Assembly: GCF_001293685.1 (NCBI RefSeq) | Contig: NZ_BCAG01000007.1 | Coordinates: 62,001-126,000 of the forward strand | Direction: 5' to 3' | Length of the DNA: 64,000 nt | From: Desulfatitalea tepidiphila | GTDB taxonomy: Bacteria; Desulfobacterota; Desulfobacteria; Desulfobacterales; Desulfosarcinaceae | In this document: one piece after another, positions 16,679-25,558 of the stretch | Numbering within the stretch: position 1 is the first letter of the stretch | How the letters are laid out: the number at the start of each line of letters is the position of its first letter | The notes under the pieces: generated by a model | The model's database searches: none | What the model was told of the DNA's origin: nothing | Seen by the model: the letters and a program-made list of their open reading frames with translations, nothing else | Position numbers and translations under genes: made by a program

Positions 16679-18256
16679 ATGCACATCACCTTCCATGGCG
16701 CGGTAAGAGAAGTGACCGGATCCATGCACCTGATCGGTACGGAAACCGATCATATCCTGCTTGATTGCGGCCTTTACCAGGGGCGCCGAAAGGAATCCGA
16801 GGAAAAGAACCGGGTCTTGCCGTTTCAGGCCTCCATGATCAACAACGTGGTGCTCTCCCATGCCCACATCGACCATTCGGGCCGCATTCCCCTGCTGGTC
16901 AAAAAGGGCTTTTCCGGCCGGATCGTCTGCACCCGCGCCACGGCCGATACCTGCGCCTACCTGCTGCCCGACTCGGCCCACATCCAGGAACAGGATGCCG
17001 AATACCTCAACTACAAAACGGTGCGTGCGGCCCTCTCCCATGGCCCGACGCTCAACGGCAAACCCATCGGCAAACGCAAATACGAAGCATTGAAAAAGAT
17101 GCTCAAAAAGGGCGGCGGCCAGCGCATCGACGCCGACGCCGTGACCCAGCTCATGATCCGCCATCGCCTGGAGCGCGTGGAACCCCTTTACTCGATCGAA
17201 GATGCCGAACAGGCCTTGAGTCAATTCGACGGGGTGCCCTATCACAGCACGAGCACCGTAGGCAAACATCTCACCTGCACGTTTTACGAAGCCGGTCATA
17301 TTTTAGGGTCGGCCATCACCATCGTGCGGCACAACGACAACGGCCGGACCCGTACCGTGGCCTTCACCGGCGACCTGGGACGTTTCGACAAACCGATCCT
17401 GCGAGACCCCTGTTTTCATTTCGACGAGCAGGACCGCGACATCGACATGCTCATCATCGAAAGCACCTACGGCGACCGCGACCATGAGCCGGTGGTCGAT
17501 TTAAAACCCCATCTGATGAGAACGCTCAACGAGGCCTTCGAACGCGGCGGATGCGTGCTGATCCCCGCCTTTGCCTACGGCCGCACGCAGGAGTTGCTCT
17601 ATATCATCCACGAGCTCTACTCCGAAGGCTCGGTCAAACCCAGGCCTGTCTATGTCGACAGCCCGCTGGCCACCAACATCACCAAGGTCTTCGGCGAGCA
17701 CCCCGAAGTCTATGATCGGGATACCCACGAGACCTTTTTGCGCAACGGCAAAAATCCCTTCGACTTCAAACAGGTGCACTTCACCCAGTCGGTCGAGGAG
17801 TCCATGGCCCTCATGCGCGACAACAACCCCCATATCGTCATCTCCGCTTCGGGCATGTGCGAGGCCGGTCGCATCCTGCACCACCTGCGTTATAAAATCC
17901 ACAATCCCAAAAACACCATCATCATCGTCGGCTTCATGGCCCAGCATACCCTGGGCCGGCGCATCCTCGAGCAGGGCGAGGCCTATGAGGCGGCCGGTCG
18001 CAGCGGCGACGCGCCCATCGTCAAGATCCTCAACAAAGAGTATCCCCTCAAAGCCCATGTCGAAAAAATCGGGGGTTTTTCCGCCCACGGGGATCGCAAC
18101 GAACTGCTGCGCTTTTTGAAATCATCCAATCTGCGCGTGAAGAAGATCGCCGTGGTCCACGGCGAAGAGGATCAGAGTCTGGCCTTTGCCGATCTGTTGA
18201 GAAAAAACGGCTATGATGCGCGGGTACCGATGGTGGGTCAGACCTTTGAGCTGTAA
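16679..18256 (+). CDS. beta-CASP metallo-beta-lactamase RNase/RNA-processing protein
   Basis: This 525-aa protein belongs to the RNA-processing MBL/beta-CASP group (YSH1/CPSF-type, COG1236). HAHIDHSG at residues 61-68 provides the Zn ligands. AFTGDLG, ESTYGDRDHE, the beta-CASP motif region (PAFAYGRTQE; SASGMCEAGRI) and the C-terminal FSAHGDRNEL Zn ligand are all present. An insert near 120-160 is basic (GKRKYEALKKMLKKGGG). Such enzymes are RNA endo/exonucleases. A GAAAGGA site precedes the ATG. It follows the PPTase gene by 60 bp and may end the long plus-strand run. Confidence 0.9.
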   Translation: MHITFHGAVREVTGSMHLIGTETDHILLDCGLYQGRRKESEEKNRVLPFQASMINNVVLSHAHIDHSGRIPLLVKKGFSGRIVCTRATADTCAYLLPDSAHIQEQDAEYLNYKTVRAALSHGPTLNGKPIGKRKYEALKKMLKKGGGQRIDADAVTQLMIRHRLERVEPLYSIEDAEQALSQFDGVPYHSTSTVGKHLTCTFYEAGHILGSAITIVRHNDNGRTRTVAFTGDLGRFDKPILRDPCFHFDEQDRDIDMLIIESTYGDRDHEPVVDLKPHLMRTLNEAFERGGCVLIPAFAYGRTQELLYIIHELYSEGSVKPRPVYVDSPLATNITKVFGEHPEVYDRDTHETFLRNGKNPFDFKQVHFTQSVEESMALMRDNNPHIVISASGMCEAGRILHHLRYKIHNPKNTIIIVGFMAQHTLGRRILEQGEAYEAAGRSGDAPIVKILNKEYPLKAHVEKIGGFSAHGDRNELLRFLKSSNLRVKKIAVVHGEEDQSLAFADLLRKNGYDARVPMVGQTFEL

Positions 18257-18277
18257 CAACCGGTCCACTAGGATGGG

Positions 18278-20029
18278 TTAGTCGCCGCCTTGCCTCGATC
18301 CATCGGGATAGGATCGATTCAGCCATGCCACCCGAAGCGGATGGCGGTCCGTGAAGGATCGAGTGCGTTCGCGATGATACCGGAAGCGCTCTTTGTAGCC
18401 GCTGCGCTGCGGGTCCAGCCGTGCGGCCGTCTGGTAAAGCCCCGCGTAGGCATAGGTCAGGTAAAAATGCGCGTAGGCATCTTCCGGATTCAGCTGCAGG
18501 GCGGCTTCGAGGTCCGCAACCGCCTTGTCGTACTGCTTTCGGCGGTAGTGCAGGTAGCCCCTGAATCGATGGCCGAAAGGATCCTGCGGCGCCAAGGCGA
18601 TGTAGGTATCCAGCTCTTTCAGGGCCTTGTCGTCCTGGTAATAGGCATTGACCCAGGCGATCGCCAGGTATTTTTACGGCCGGGGGTCCTGGGGTGATCG
18701 TTGTTGCACCGCCTTGAGCAGCGGTATCGCCTTGCGGCTCATGGAGACCAGGGTGTAAAGACGTCCCAGGGCCATCGAGACGTCGACATCCTTCTCGTCG
18801 GACTCGTGCAACGTTTCGTAAAACACCACTTGTTCGGCCCACCAGGCGTCTTTTTCGATGGTGTACAGGTCATCGCCGGCCAATGGAATGTCCTGCCCAT
18901 TGAAATGAAAGGCATCCATGAGCAGGCCCATGTAGGGATGCTCGGAAAACTCGATGCCCCAGTCGGGGGCCGTGCCCATGCGCACGAAGCGCCGCTGGTG
19001 CACGATATCGAACTTCCACCCTTCCCCGCATCGGCACAAGAAGAAGGGGCTGTTCTCCCATCCCTTTTCCCTGCCGAAATAGATCACCGCATAATCGCCG
19101 GATTGCCTCACCTCGTATGATTTCCGGGCATAACGCCGGTAATCCTGATCAAAACGTGCGTCCGGCAGGTGGATGTAGTCGCGGTAGGTGAGCCGTGTAA
19201 TGGCGGTGTAGACGCCCAGGTCGGGATCCCGCACCTTATCATGCCAGTGCCGGATCATGGTTTGCCAGGCTTGCTCGGGCGTGCTGCCGGCCGGGTAACT
19301 ACCGTTGATCACCCCGGCCGACGGCCCCGGCCGCTCCTGCTCTTCGAGCACATGCCGGGCGCCGGCGCCCTGGGAGAGATAGCGGGCGTCCAGTGCCGCT
19401 ACCGAGGCATGGTTGTATCGCCCCTGATACTTGATTTGGGAGCGGGCCTCGATCTCTTCCATCATCGCGATCAGGCCGATGTCCAACTTTCCCGAAGCAA
19501 AGTAGGGCTGCAGCTGCACATCCTGGATATAACCGGTGAACAGATCGGTAAACACATCTTCGAGCTCGTATCCCACCTCGAGTTTCACGGTCTTGACGTC
19601 ATCCACCAGCAGCATCAACAGGCCGCGCCCCTGCAGCTGCTTGCCGATGTCCCAGTTGGAAAACAGCTGAACGGCGGCATCGGTCACCGAAGAGCGATCC
19701 CCGAGAGAGGGAAGGACCACGATGAGGATTTCAATCTTGTAGCGGTCACGAATCGCCGACAAATGAAGCTCGACCGATGGCCGGACATCCTGCGTCACGC
19801 CGACATAATCAAAGACCATATGATCTTCCGCCGGCCGCGCCTTCAGGGTCCGCTCCAAATCAAAGCCGCCCTCTCTGTCGCACCTCGGGAAAAGCAACAG
19901 CATCATGACCAGCAGCCAGAGGGGTCGCCAAGCACCTCTCGTTGGACGAACGGCATTGCGTTGCGATGCGTCGGCACGGGAAAGTTCCCCCACCGTTCGG
20001 GCCGGAGCGGTTGTGATCGCCGGGACCAT
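18278..20029 (-). pseudogene. TPM-domain/TPR protein interrupted by an in-frame TAA
   Basis: One continuous minus-strand frame spans this interval but for a TAA at 18674-18676. Before it, 451 codons encode an N-terminal hydrophobic segment (WLLVMMLLLF, then RCD, possibly a lipobox-like Cys), a TPM-type domain (IEILIVVLPSLGD; GRGLLMLLVDDVKTVKLEVG) and the start of TPR helices. After it, the same frame continues with KYLAIAWVNAYYQDDKALKE and clear TPR repeats to 18278. Both sides are well formed and in the same register, so this is a point nonsense change rather than a frameshift. It could be a real truncation, readthrough, or a sequencing error. The protein likely sat in the envelope; function unknown. 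Confidence 0.75.
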
Positions 20030-20195
20030 GTCATACCTCGTCGGATTTAAAAAATTAATAGTGAAAATTGAGGGTTATGTCAAGGCGGGGTTGCGGCCGC
20101 GGCAACACACCCGGAGGATTGAAGCGATCCGTGCTGGTGCAAGTGTTGTTTTGGGTTATTTATGGTTTTCTTTAGAAATACCTTTCACAATGCTG

Positions 20196-20225
20196 TTGAC
20201 ACCATTAAACCATCACGACTATTTT
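20196..20225 (+). promoter_or_regulatory. candidate promoter of the regulator-tupABC operon
   Basis: TTGACA (20196-20201) and TATTTT (20220-20225) are 18 bp apart and 35 bp before the regulator start. The 230-bp gap here also holds a GC-rich imperfect dyad near 20086-20102 (GTTGC...GCAAC). No Moco-type riboswitch could be confirmed by eye. Confidence 0.5.
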
Positions 20226-20259
20226 AAACCTTTGATTTCAAACGCCGGAGAGGGATTTT

Positions 20260-21213
20260 ATGGGAAAACTGCTGACCACCAGAGAGGTTGCGCGCCACCT
20301 GGGCATCAATGAAAAGATGGTTTACACGCTCATTGCGGAAAAAGGGCTGCCGGCTTCCAAAGTGACCGGCAAATGGCTTTTTCCCCAGCACCTGGTGGAT
20401 CAATGGGTCGAGGCCCACACGGTGAATTTGTCGGCCGTGACCGGACCGACGCCTTCCGCCGAAGGCTTGCTGATCATCGCAGGCAGCAACGATCCGCTGC
20501 TCGAACAGACCATCGGCCTGTTCAATGGTGTGTACACCGATAACCTGGCCGTGTTCGGGAACCTGGGCAGCCTTGGCGGCATCCGTTCGCTCAAACAGGA
20601 CCTGTGCCACATCGCCACGAGCCATATTCTCCAGGAAAATGGCCAGGAGTATAACTTCGAGATTCTAGACCAGCATCTGGACACGCTCCCGGTGGTGGTC
20701 AACTTCTGCCGCAGGCGTCAGGGGCTGATCGTGGCCAAGGGCAATCCCCGATCCATTCACCAGACCGCGGATCTCAATCAAACCGGCTTGCGGGTGGTCA
20801 ATCGGAAGCTGGGTACCGGCACCCGCCAGCTCTTCGACCTGGAGCTGAACAGAGCCGGGATCAAGGGTGCCGCCATCAGCGGTTATGACCATGAAGTTCA
20901 ACGTCACATGGATATCGGGCTGGCCGTGCTCTCCGGAAAAGCGGACGCCGGGCCGGGCATCCAGCCGGTAGCCGAGCAGTTGGGCCTTGATTTTGTGCCC
21001 TGGCGCTGGGAGCGCTACGATCTGCTGATCCGCAAGGAGCGGTTTTTCGGCGTTCCCATGCAGCGCTTTCTCGGCCTGCTGCATGAAGAGCGTTTTCACC
21101 GCCTGGCGTCCCCGTATCTGGGTTACGACACCACCATCAGCGGCAAGATGATCTTTCGCCAAACCACGACCAATCATGAATCCAACCAAGCAAGCGAGGA
21201 GGAAAAGCGATGA
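20260..21213 (+). CDS. excisionase-type HTH regulator with periplasmic-binding-like sensor
   Basis: The 317-aa protein joins an N-terminal excisionase/MerR-like helix-turn-helix (LTTREVARHLGINEKMVYTL, residues 5-24, with GKWLFP) to a C-terminal PBP_like domain (PF12727 type) seen in FCRRRQGLIVAKGNP, LGTGTRQLFDLEL and SGKADAGPGIQPVAEQLGL. Such cytoplasmic binding domains sense molybdate, tungstate or related oxyanions. The gene overlaps tupA by 4 bp (ATGA), so it should be co-transcribed and probably senses tungstate to control tupABC. It is not of the TunR or ModE architecture. Effector identity is an inference from context. Confidence 0.85.
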   Translation: MGKLLTTREVARHLGINEKMVYTLIAEKGLPASKVTGKWLFPQHLVDQWVEAHTVNLSAVTGPTPSAEGLLIIAGSNDPLLEQTIGLFNGVYTDNLAVFGNLGSLGGIRSLKQDLCHIATSHILQENGQEYNFEILDQHLDTLPVVVNFCRRRQGLIVAKGNPRSIHQTADLNQTGLRVVNRKLGTGTRQLFDLELNRAGIKGAAISGYDHEVQRHMDIGLAVLSGKADAGPGIQPVAEQLGLDFVPWRWERYDLLIRKERFFGVPMQRFLGLLHEERFHRLASPYLGYDTTISGKMIFRQTTTNHESNQASEEEKR

Positions 21214-22049
21214 AGACCTTATTTTTTATTGTTAAACGCCACTTACTTTGGGTACTGATGTTGGCTTGGCTTTGCGGCCCGGCCTGGGCCGCCGAACCGC
21301 AACAGCTGCTCATGGCGACCACCACCAGCACGGACAACACCGGTCTGCTCGACTACCTGGCCCCCTATTTCACCAAGGCCACGGGCATCGATATTCGCTG
21401 GACCGCCACCGGCACGGGCAAGGCCCTGGCTTTAGGGCAGAATTGCGATGTGGATGTGTTGCTGGTGCATGCGCCGGCGGCCGAGAAAAAGTATGTCGAA
21501 GCGGGTTACGGTCAAAACCGGCGGGAAATCATGTACAATGATTTTGTCTTCATCGGGCCGACCGCGGACCCTGCCGGCGTCAAAGGCAAGTCAGTGGCCC
21601 AGGCCCTCGAGGCGATCAAGGCCAAAAAGGCGGCCTTCATCAGCCGCGGCGACAACTCCGGCACCCACAAAATGGAGATAGAGCTTTGGCAATTGGCCAA
21701 CCTGCCCCAGCCCGAAAAGGAGAGCTGGTACGTGTCAACCGGCCAGGGCATGCTGACCAGCATCAATGTCGCTGCCGAAAAGTCCGGTTATATCCTCACC
21801 GACCGGGGCACTTACATCAAATACGCCCATGACAAAGGCGGTCAGCCGCCCATGGTCGTCCTGGTGGAAGGCGATGACGTCCTGCGCAATCAATACAGCG
21901 TCATCGAAGTGAGCCCGAAAAACTGCGCCAACGCCAAAGCCGACCTGGCCCGGAAATTCTCCGACTGGATGGCCGGTTCCCAGGCCCAGAAACTGATCGG
22001 CGATTTCAAGTTGTTGGGGCAGTCGTTGTTCATTCCCAACGCAAAATAG
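21210..22049 (+). CDS. tupA: tungstate ABC transporter substrate-binding protein
   Basis: This 279-aa secreted protein has a signal peptide (residues 1-27, ending GPAWA before AEPQQ). ATTTSTDNTGLLDYL from residue 36 contains the TTTS oxyanion motif of TupA, which selects tungstate over molybdate. ISRGDNSGTHKMEIELW near 150 is a second family hallmark. The gene opens with ATGA overlapping the regulator. Tungsten serves aldehyde:ferredoxin oxidoreductases, some formate dehydrogenases and class II benzoyl-CoA reductases in anaerobes; none is encoded in this window. Confidence 0.92.
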   Translation: MKTLFFIVKRHLLWVLMLAWLCGPAWAAEPQQLLMATTTSTDNTGLLDYLAPYFTKATGIDIRWTATGTGKALALGQNCDVDVLLVHAPAAEKKYVEAGYGQNRREIMYNDFVFIGPTADPAGVKGKSVAQALEAIKAKKAAFISRGDNSGTHKMEIELWQLANLPQPEKESWYVSTGQGMLTSINVAAEKSGYILTDRGTYIKYAHDKGGQPPMVVLVEGDDVLRNQYSVIEVSPKNCANAKADLARKFSDWMAGSQAQKLIGDFKLLGQSLFIPNAK

Positions 22050-22055
22050 GGTCCC

Positions 22056-22742
22056 ATGGACTTCATTCTCGAGGGTCTGCGCCAGGCGTTCCTGCTGCTA
22101 TTCTCCGGCAATGCCGAAACCTATTCGGCGGTGGCGGCCACGCTGACGGTTTCCAGTTACGCCATGGCCGTCAGCCTGGCCGTGGGGATTCCCTCGGGGT
22201 TTGCACTGGGCCACCTGCGTTTTGTCGGCCGGCGCCAGGTTCGGTTGGTGGTCGACACCTTGATGTCCTTGCCCACGGTCTTCATCGGCCTGATCGTCTA
22301 TGCCTTTGTCTCGCGGCAGGGGCCGCTGGGCCACATGGGCCTCCTGTTCACCCTGCAGGGAATTGCCATCGGCCTGACCATTCTGGCCCTGCCGGTGGTC
22401 ATTTCCTTGAGTGCCGCGGCCGTGGAGAGCACGGATGCCAGCCTGCGTACGACGCTGCTTTCCCTGGGCGCCGGCAACCGCCAGTTGATGCTCGGTACGT
22501 TGTGGGAGGCCCGCCACGCCATCCTGGCCGGATCCTTGGCCGCCTATGGCCGCGTCATGACCGAAGTGGGAATCGCCATGATCGTCGGCGGCAACATCAA
22601 GTGGCATACACGCACCATCACCACGGCCATCGCCCTGGAGACCAATAAGGGCCAGTTCGGCATGGGCATCGCCCTGGGACTGGTGCTGCTGTTGATCGCC
22701 TTTATCGTCAACGGCTCCGTATCGTTTCTCAGGAAAAGATAG
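22056..22742 (+). CDS. tupB: tungstate ABC transporter permease
   Basis: The 228-aa integral membrane protein has five or six hydrophobic helices and the EAA-type loop EARHAILAGSLAAYGRVMTE near residue 150, which contacts the ATPase. SLPTVFIGLIVYAFVSRQGPLG is characteristic of TupB/WtpB-like permeases. It follows tupA by 6 bp and precedes the ATPase by 11 bp, so the order is tupA-tupB-tupC. Confidence 0.92.
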   Translation: MDFILEGLRQAFLLLFSGNAETYSAVAATLTVSSYAMAVSLAVGIPSGFALGHLRFVGRRQVRLVVDTLMSLPTVFIGLIVYAFVSRQGPLGHMGLLFTLQGIAIGLTILALPVVISLSAAAVESTDASLRTTLLSLGAGNRQLMLGTLWEARHAILAGSLAAYGRVMTEVGIAMIVGGNIKWHTRTITTAIALETNKGQFGMGIALGLVLLLIAFIVNGSVSFLRKR

Positions 22743-22753
22743 CCCAGGCCGCC

Positions 22754-23788
22754 ATGACCCTCTATCAGCTCGAGCACATCCAACATCGCTACGAAAGCCG
22801 GCTGGCGCTCTCCCCGGCGCTCTCGATTGACCGCTGGTCCGTTGCCGAGGGCGCCATCACCGGATTGTGCGGTCCCAACGGCAGCGGAAAAAGCACCCTG
22901 CTCAAACTGCTCGGTTTCATCGAACGCCCCAGCCAGGGAGAGATTTACCTCCAGGGCCGCAAAGCCGACATGGGCATGCGGGGGGTACGCGACCACGTCA
23001 CCCTGCTGCCCCAGGAATCCTATCTGCTTAAACGAAACGTTTACAAAAATATCGCCTATGGTCTTCGGCTCCGCAAAGACCGAAGTGACGAAGCCCGACG
23101 CGTCCATCAGGCCCTGGACCTGGTCGGTTTGGCGCCCGATCGGTTCGCCCTGCGACCCTGGTATGCCCTGTCCGGCGGCGAGGCGCGTCGCGTGGCCCTG
23201 GCCGCCCGGCTGGTGCTCAAGCCCAAGGTGCTGCTTCTCGACGAGCCCACCACCAGCGTCGATGCGGCCAGTGCCCAGCAGATGAAGGCCGCAGCCCTGC
23301 ATGCCCATCGGCAGTGGGGATCGAGTCTCGTCATCTCCAGCCACGATGTGCAGTGGCTGCAGGATATCTGCCACGACATCGTCTATGTGTTCAACGGCCG
23401 AATCCTCGGCCAAGGACAGCGCGCGCTGCTCTTCGGCCCATGGCAGCGCCTGGAGGGCAATCGCGTCGGTCGCCGCTTGGCCGAGGATCAGATCTTCGTG
23501 GCCGGCAATCCACCAGACGAGATCGACAACGCCGTGGCCGCCATCGATCCGGCCCACCTGAGCCTTCACCCCTCCGACCAGAACATTCCTGATGGCATGA
23601 TGGCCCTCAAGGGTCTCCTGACACGGCTGGCGCTTGAAAATGCCACCGGCCGCATCCGCTTGGCGGTGGCCGTGGGCCACACCGAATTTACCGCCAGCCT
23701 CCCCGCGGACACCCTCGCCGCCGAAAATTACCGTCCCGGCAAAGAGATCTGGATCGCCTATCGGCCCGATGAGGTGACCTGGTATTAG
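22754..23788 (+). CDS. tupC: tungstate ABC transporter ATP-binding protein
   Basis: This 344-aa ABC ATPase has Walker A GPNGSGKST near residue 38, the signature SGGEARRVALAARL near 141 and Walker B KVLLLDEPT followed by the H-loop ISSHDVQWL. A C-terminal extension of about 100 residues, ending TEFTASLPADTL and IWIAYRPDEVTWY, resembles a TOBE oxyanion-binding domain, which allows feedback inhibition by the transported oxyanion. It closes the tup operon. Confidence 0.91.
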   Translation: MTLYQLEHIQHRYESRLALSPALSIDRWSVAEGAITGLCGPNGSGKSTLLKLLGFIERPSQGEIYLQGRKADMGMRGVRDHVTLLPQESYLLKRNVYKNIAYGLRLRKDRSDEARRVHQALDLVGLAPDRFALRPWYALSGGEARRVALAARLVLKPKVLLLDEPTTSVDAASAQQMKAAALHAHRQWGSSLVISSHDVQWLQDICHDIVYVFNGRILGQGQRALLFGPWQRLEGNRVGRRLAEDQIFVAGNPPDEIDNAVAAIDPAHLSLHPSDQNIPDGMMALKGLLTRLALENATGRIRLAVAVGHTEFTASLPADTLAAENYRPGKEIWIAYRPDEVTWY

Positions 23789-23853
23789 ATCGGCACCCGC
23801 GACACAGAGATTCCGGTCTCGGAGCGGAGGCGCCCAAAGTGCAGTCGAATCTC

Positions 23854-24654
23854 TTATCCGTCCGACAAAAAGTCACTGATCAACCGGATGAAGCGTTGGG
23901 GTGCTTCGGCGGGGATGGAGTGGCCGATGCCCTCCAGCTCCATGTGGCGGCCGCCGCAGATGGCGGCCGTCTCTTCGGCTCCCTCCCGCGTCACCAAGGG
24001 ATCGTCCTCGCCGGTGAGCAGCAGCGAGAGGAACGGCAGGTTGCCCAGAACGTTGCGCAAAGGCGGGTAGTTCTGCAGCGCGGCCAGGTGTGCCCTCAGG
24101 GATTCGGTGTGGTTACGGCGCACGATGGTCTTGACGATGCGTTCGAGGTGCTTTTCATTATCGCGCAAAAAAATGCGGCCGAACACGTGAGGCAGGGCCG
24201 CCCACACCATGGCGTCCAGGCTGTGGCGCTGCAAAATCTCGTACCAGGAACGCACGATCATCTTGGCGCGAAATGTGGCCCGGGTGGAGATGCTGCACAA
24301 CACCATCCGACTGATCAGGTCCGGCGCATTGGCCGCCAGGGCCAGGGCGATGCGCGCGCCATGGCTGACGCCGACGACGGCGGTCTGTTGAATGTTCAGT
24401 TCCGTGAGCAGCTGTTTGAGATCTGAGACGTGAAGGTCCATGGAGAGGGGCTTGTCGCCCAGATCGCTGGCCCCCTGCCCCCGGCCGTCGTACATCACCA
24501 TTTTGAAATTGGCGGCCATGGCCTTGACCACCGGTTTCCAGTTGACCGTGGTCTGCAGGGTCCCATTGATGAAGGCGATCGTCGGCTTTGTCGCCCCCTC
24601 GCCGGCCAGCTCGTAATAGATATTGCAGTCGTCGATGGTCTTGAGATAGGGCAT
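23854..24654 (-). CDS. alpha/beta-hydrolase
   Basis: The 266-aa protein is an alpha/beta-hydrolase: oxyanion segment FINGTLQT, nucleophile elbow GVSHGA near residue 93, acid region LLLTGEDDPLV near 212 and the catalytic His in GIGHSIPAEAP near 243. YDGRGQGASD is typical of lactonases, thioesterases and C-C hydrolases. It ends the minus-strand operon with the dehydratase-type genes, 18 bp after the activase gene. It may hydrolyse the CoA thioester or a ring-opened product of that pathway, but the substrate cannot be told from sequence. Confidence 0.82.
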   Translation of the reverse strand: MPYLKTIDDCNIYYELAGEGATKPTIAFINGTLQTTVNWKPVVKAMAANFKMVMYDGRGQGASDLGDKPLSMDLHVSDLKQLLTELNIQQTAVVGVSHGARIALALAANAPDLISRMVLCSISTRATFRAKMIVRSWYEILQRHSLDAMVWAALPHVFGRIFLRDNEKHLERIVKTIVRRNHTESLRAHLAALQNYPPLRNVLGNLPFLSLLLTGEDDPLVTREGAEETAAICGGRHMELEGIGHSIPAEAPQRFIRLISDFLSDG

Positions 24655-24672
24655 GATCCCCCTGCGGTGATC

Positions 24673-25440
24673 CTATCCTTTTGATGCGATCAGGGCCGCG
24701 CCGATGGCGCCGGTCACCTGGGCATATTCGGAAATGATCAGGTCGTCGCCCAGTTTTTCTTCCAACGCTTTCACTACGCCGATGTTCTTGGCCACGCCAC
24801 CGGTCATCATGATCGGCGGCCGGACGCCGATGCGCTTGGCCATGGAGACGACCCGCGCCCCGATGGATGCGTGAATGCCGGCGATGATATTCTCGCGTTT
24901 TTCTCCCTTGGCGATCAGGGAGATCACCTCCGACTCGGCAAAAACGGTGCACAGACTGCTGATGGGCGATGCCTTTACAGCCGCCAGCGACAAGGGACCG
25001 AAGGCATCCAGATCCACCTCCAGGGCGCGGGCCATCACCTCCAGAAAACGGCCGGTGCCGGCGGCGCACTTGTCGTTCATGGTGAAATCCTTCACCCGAC
25101 CGGCGTCGTCCAGCACGATGGCCTTGCTGTCCTGGCCGCCGATGTCGATGATCGACCGCACCGCAGGATCGAGAAAATGGGCACCGGCCGCATGGCAAGT
25201 GATCTCGGTCACCGCCTTGTCGGCGAATCCGATGCTGTTGCGGCCGTAACCGGTGGCCACGATTTTTTCAACGTGGTCGTTCGCCAGACCGGCCTGGCCC
25301 AGGGCCTGGTCATACACCTGGCGACCGGCGTTCTGGGCGTTGTAACCGGTGAGAATGACACACGTGCTCACGATTTCATGGTCTTTAACCAGGGCCGCCT
25401 TGGCGCTGATCGAACCCACATCGATGCCTGCGGTGATCAT
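24673..25440 (-). CDS. 2-hydroxyacyl-CoA dehydratase activase (HgdC/BadG family)
   Basis: This 255-aa ASKHA-fold ATPase starts MITAGIDVGSISAKAALV, the nucleotide-binding phosphate 1 motif. Cys125 in NDKCAAGTGRFLE and Cys near 164 in SSLCTVFAESEV are the ligands that hold one [4Fe-4S] cluster across the dimer. DIGGQDSKAI is phosphate 2. The protein injects single low-potential electrons into 2-hydroxyacyl-CoA dehydratases or ATP-dependent benzoyl-CoA reductases. There is one activase gene, as in dehydratase systems, rather than the bcrA/bcrD pair, which favours a dehydratase. It sits directly after the two component D genes. Confidence 0.93.
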   Translation of the reverse strand: MITAGIDVGSISAKAALVKDHEIVSTCVILTGYNAQNAGRQVYDQALGQAGLANDHVEKIVATGYGRNSIGFADKAVTEITCHAAGAHFLDPAVRSIIDIGGQDSKAIVLDDAGRVKDFTMNDKCAAGTGRFLEVMARALEVDLDAFGPLSLAAVKASPISSLCTVFAESEVISLIAKGEKRENIIAGIHASIGARVVSMAKRIGVRPPIMMTGGVAKNIGVVKALEEKLGDDLIISEYAQVTGAIGAALIASKG

Positions 25441-25558
25441 AGTACCTGCTTCCCGTTCAAACGAAAAAGTCTTTTAATTTAAGAGAAATCCGTTCCATTC
25501 CCCGCGCAGCAACCGTTTATCGGCAGGTGGCCCGGCCTTTCAGGCAAAGCCCTGCCGA

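Noticed and set aside
20040-20259. Possible Moco/Tuco-type riboswitch before the tup operon
   Set aside because: The expected multi-stem consensus could not be drawn. Only a short GC-rich dyad is visible, and a protein regulator is encoded immediately downstream.
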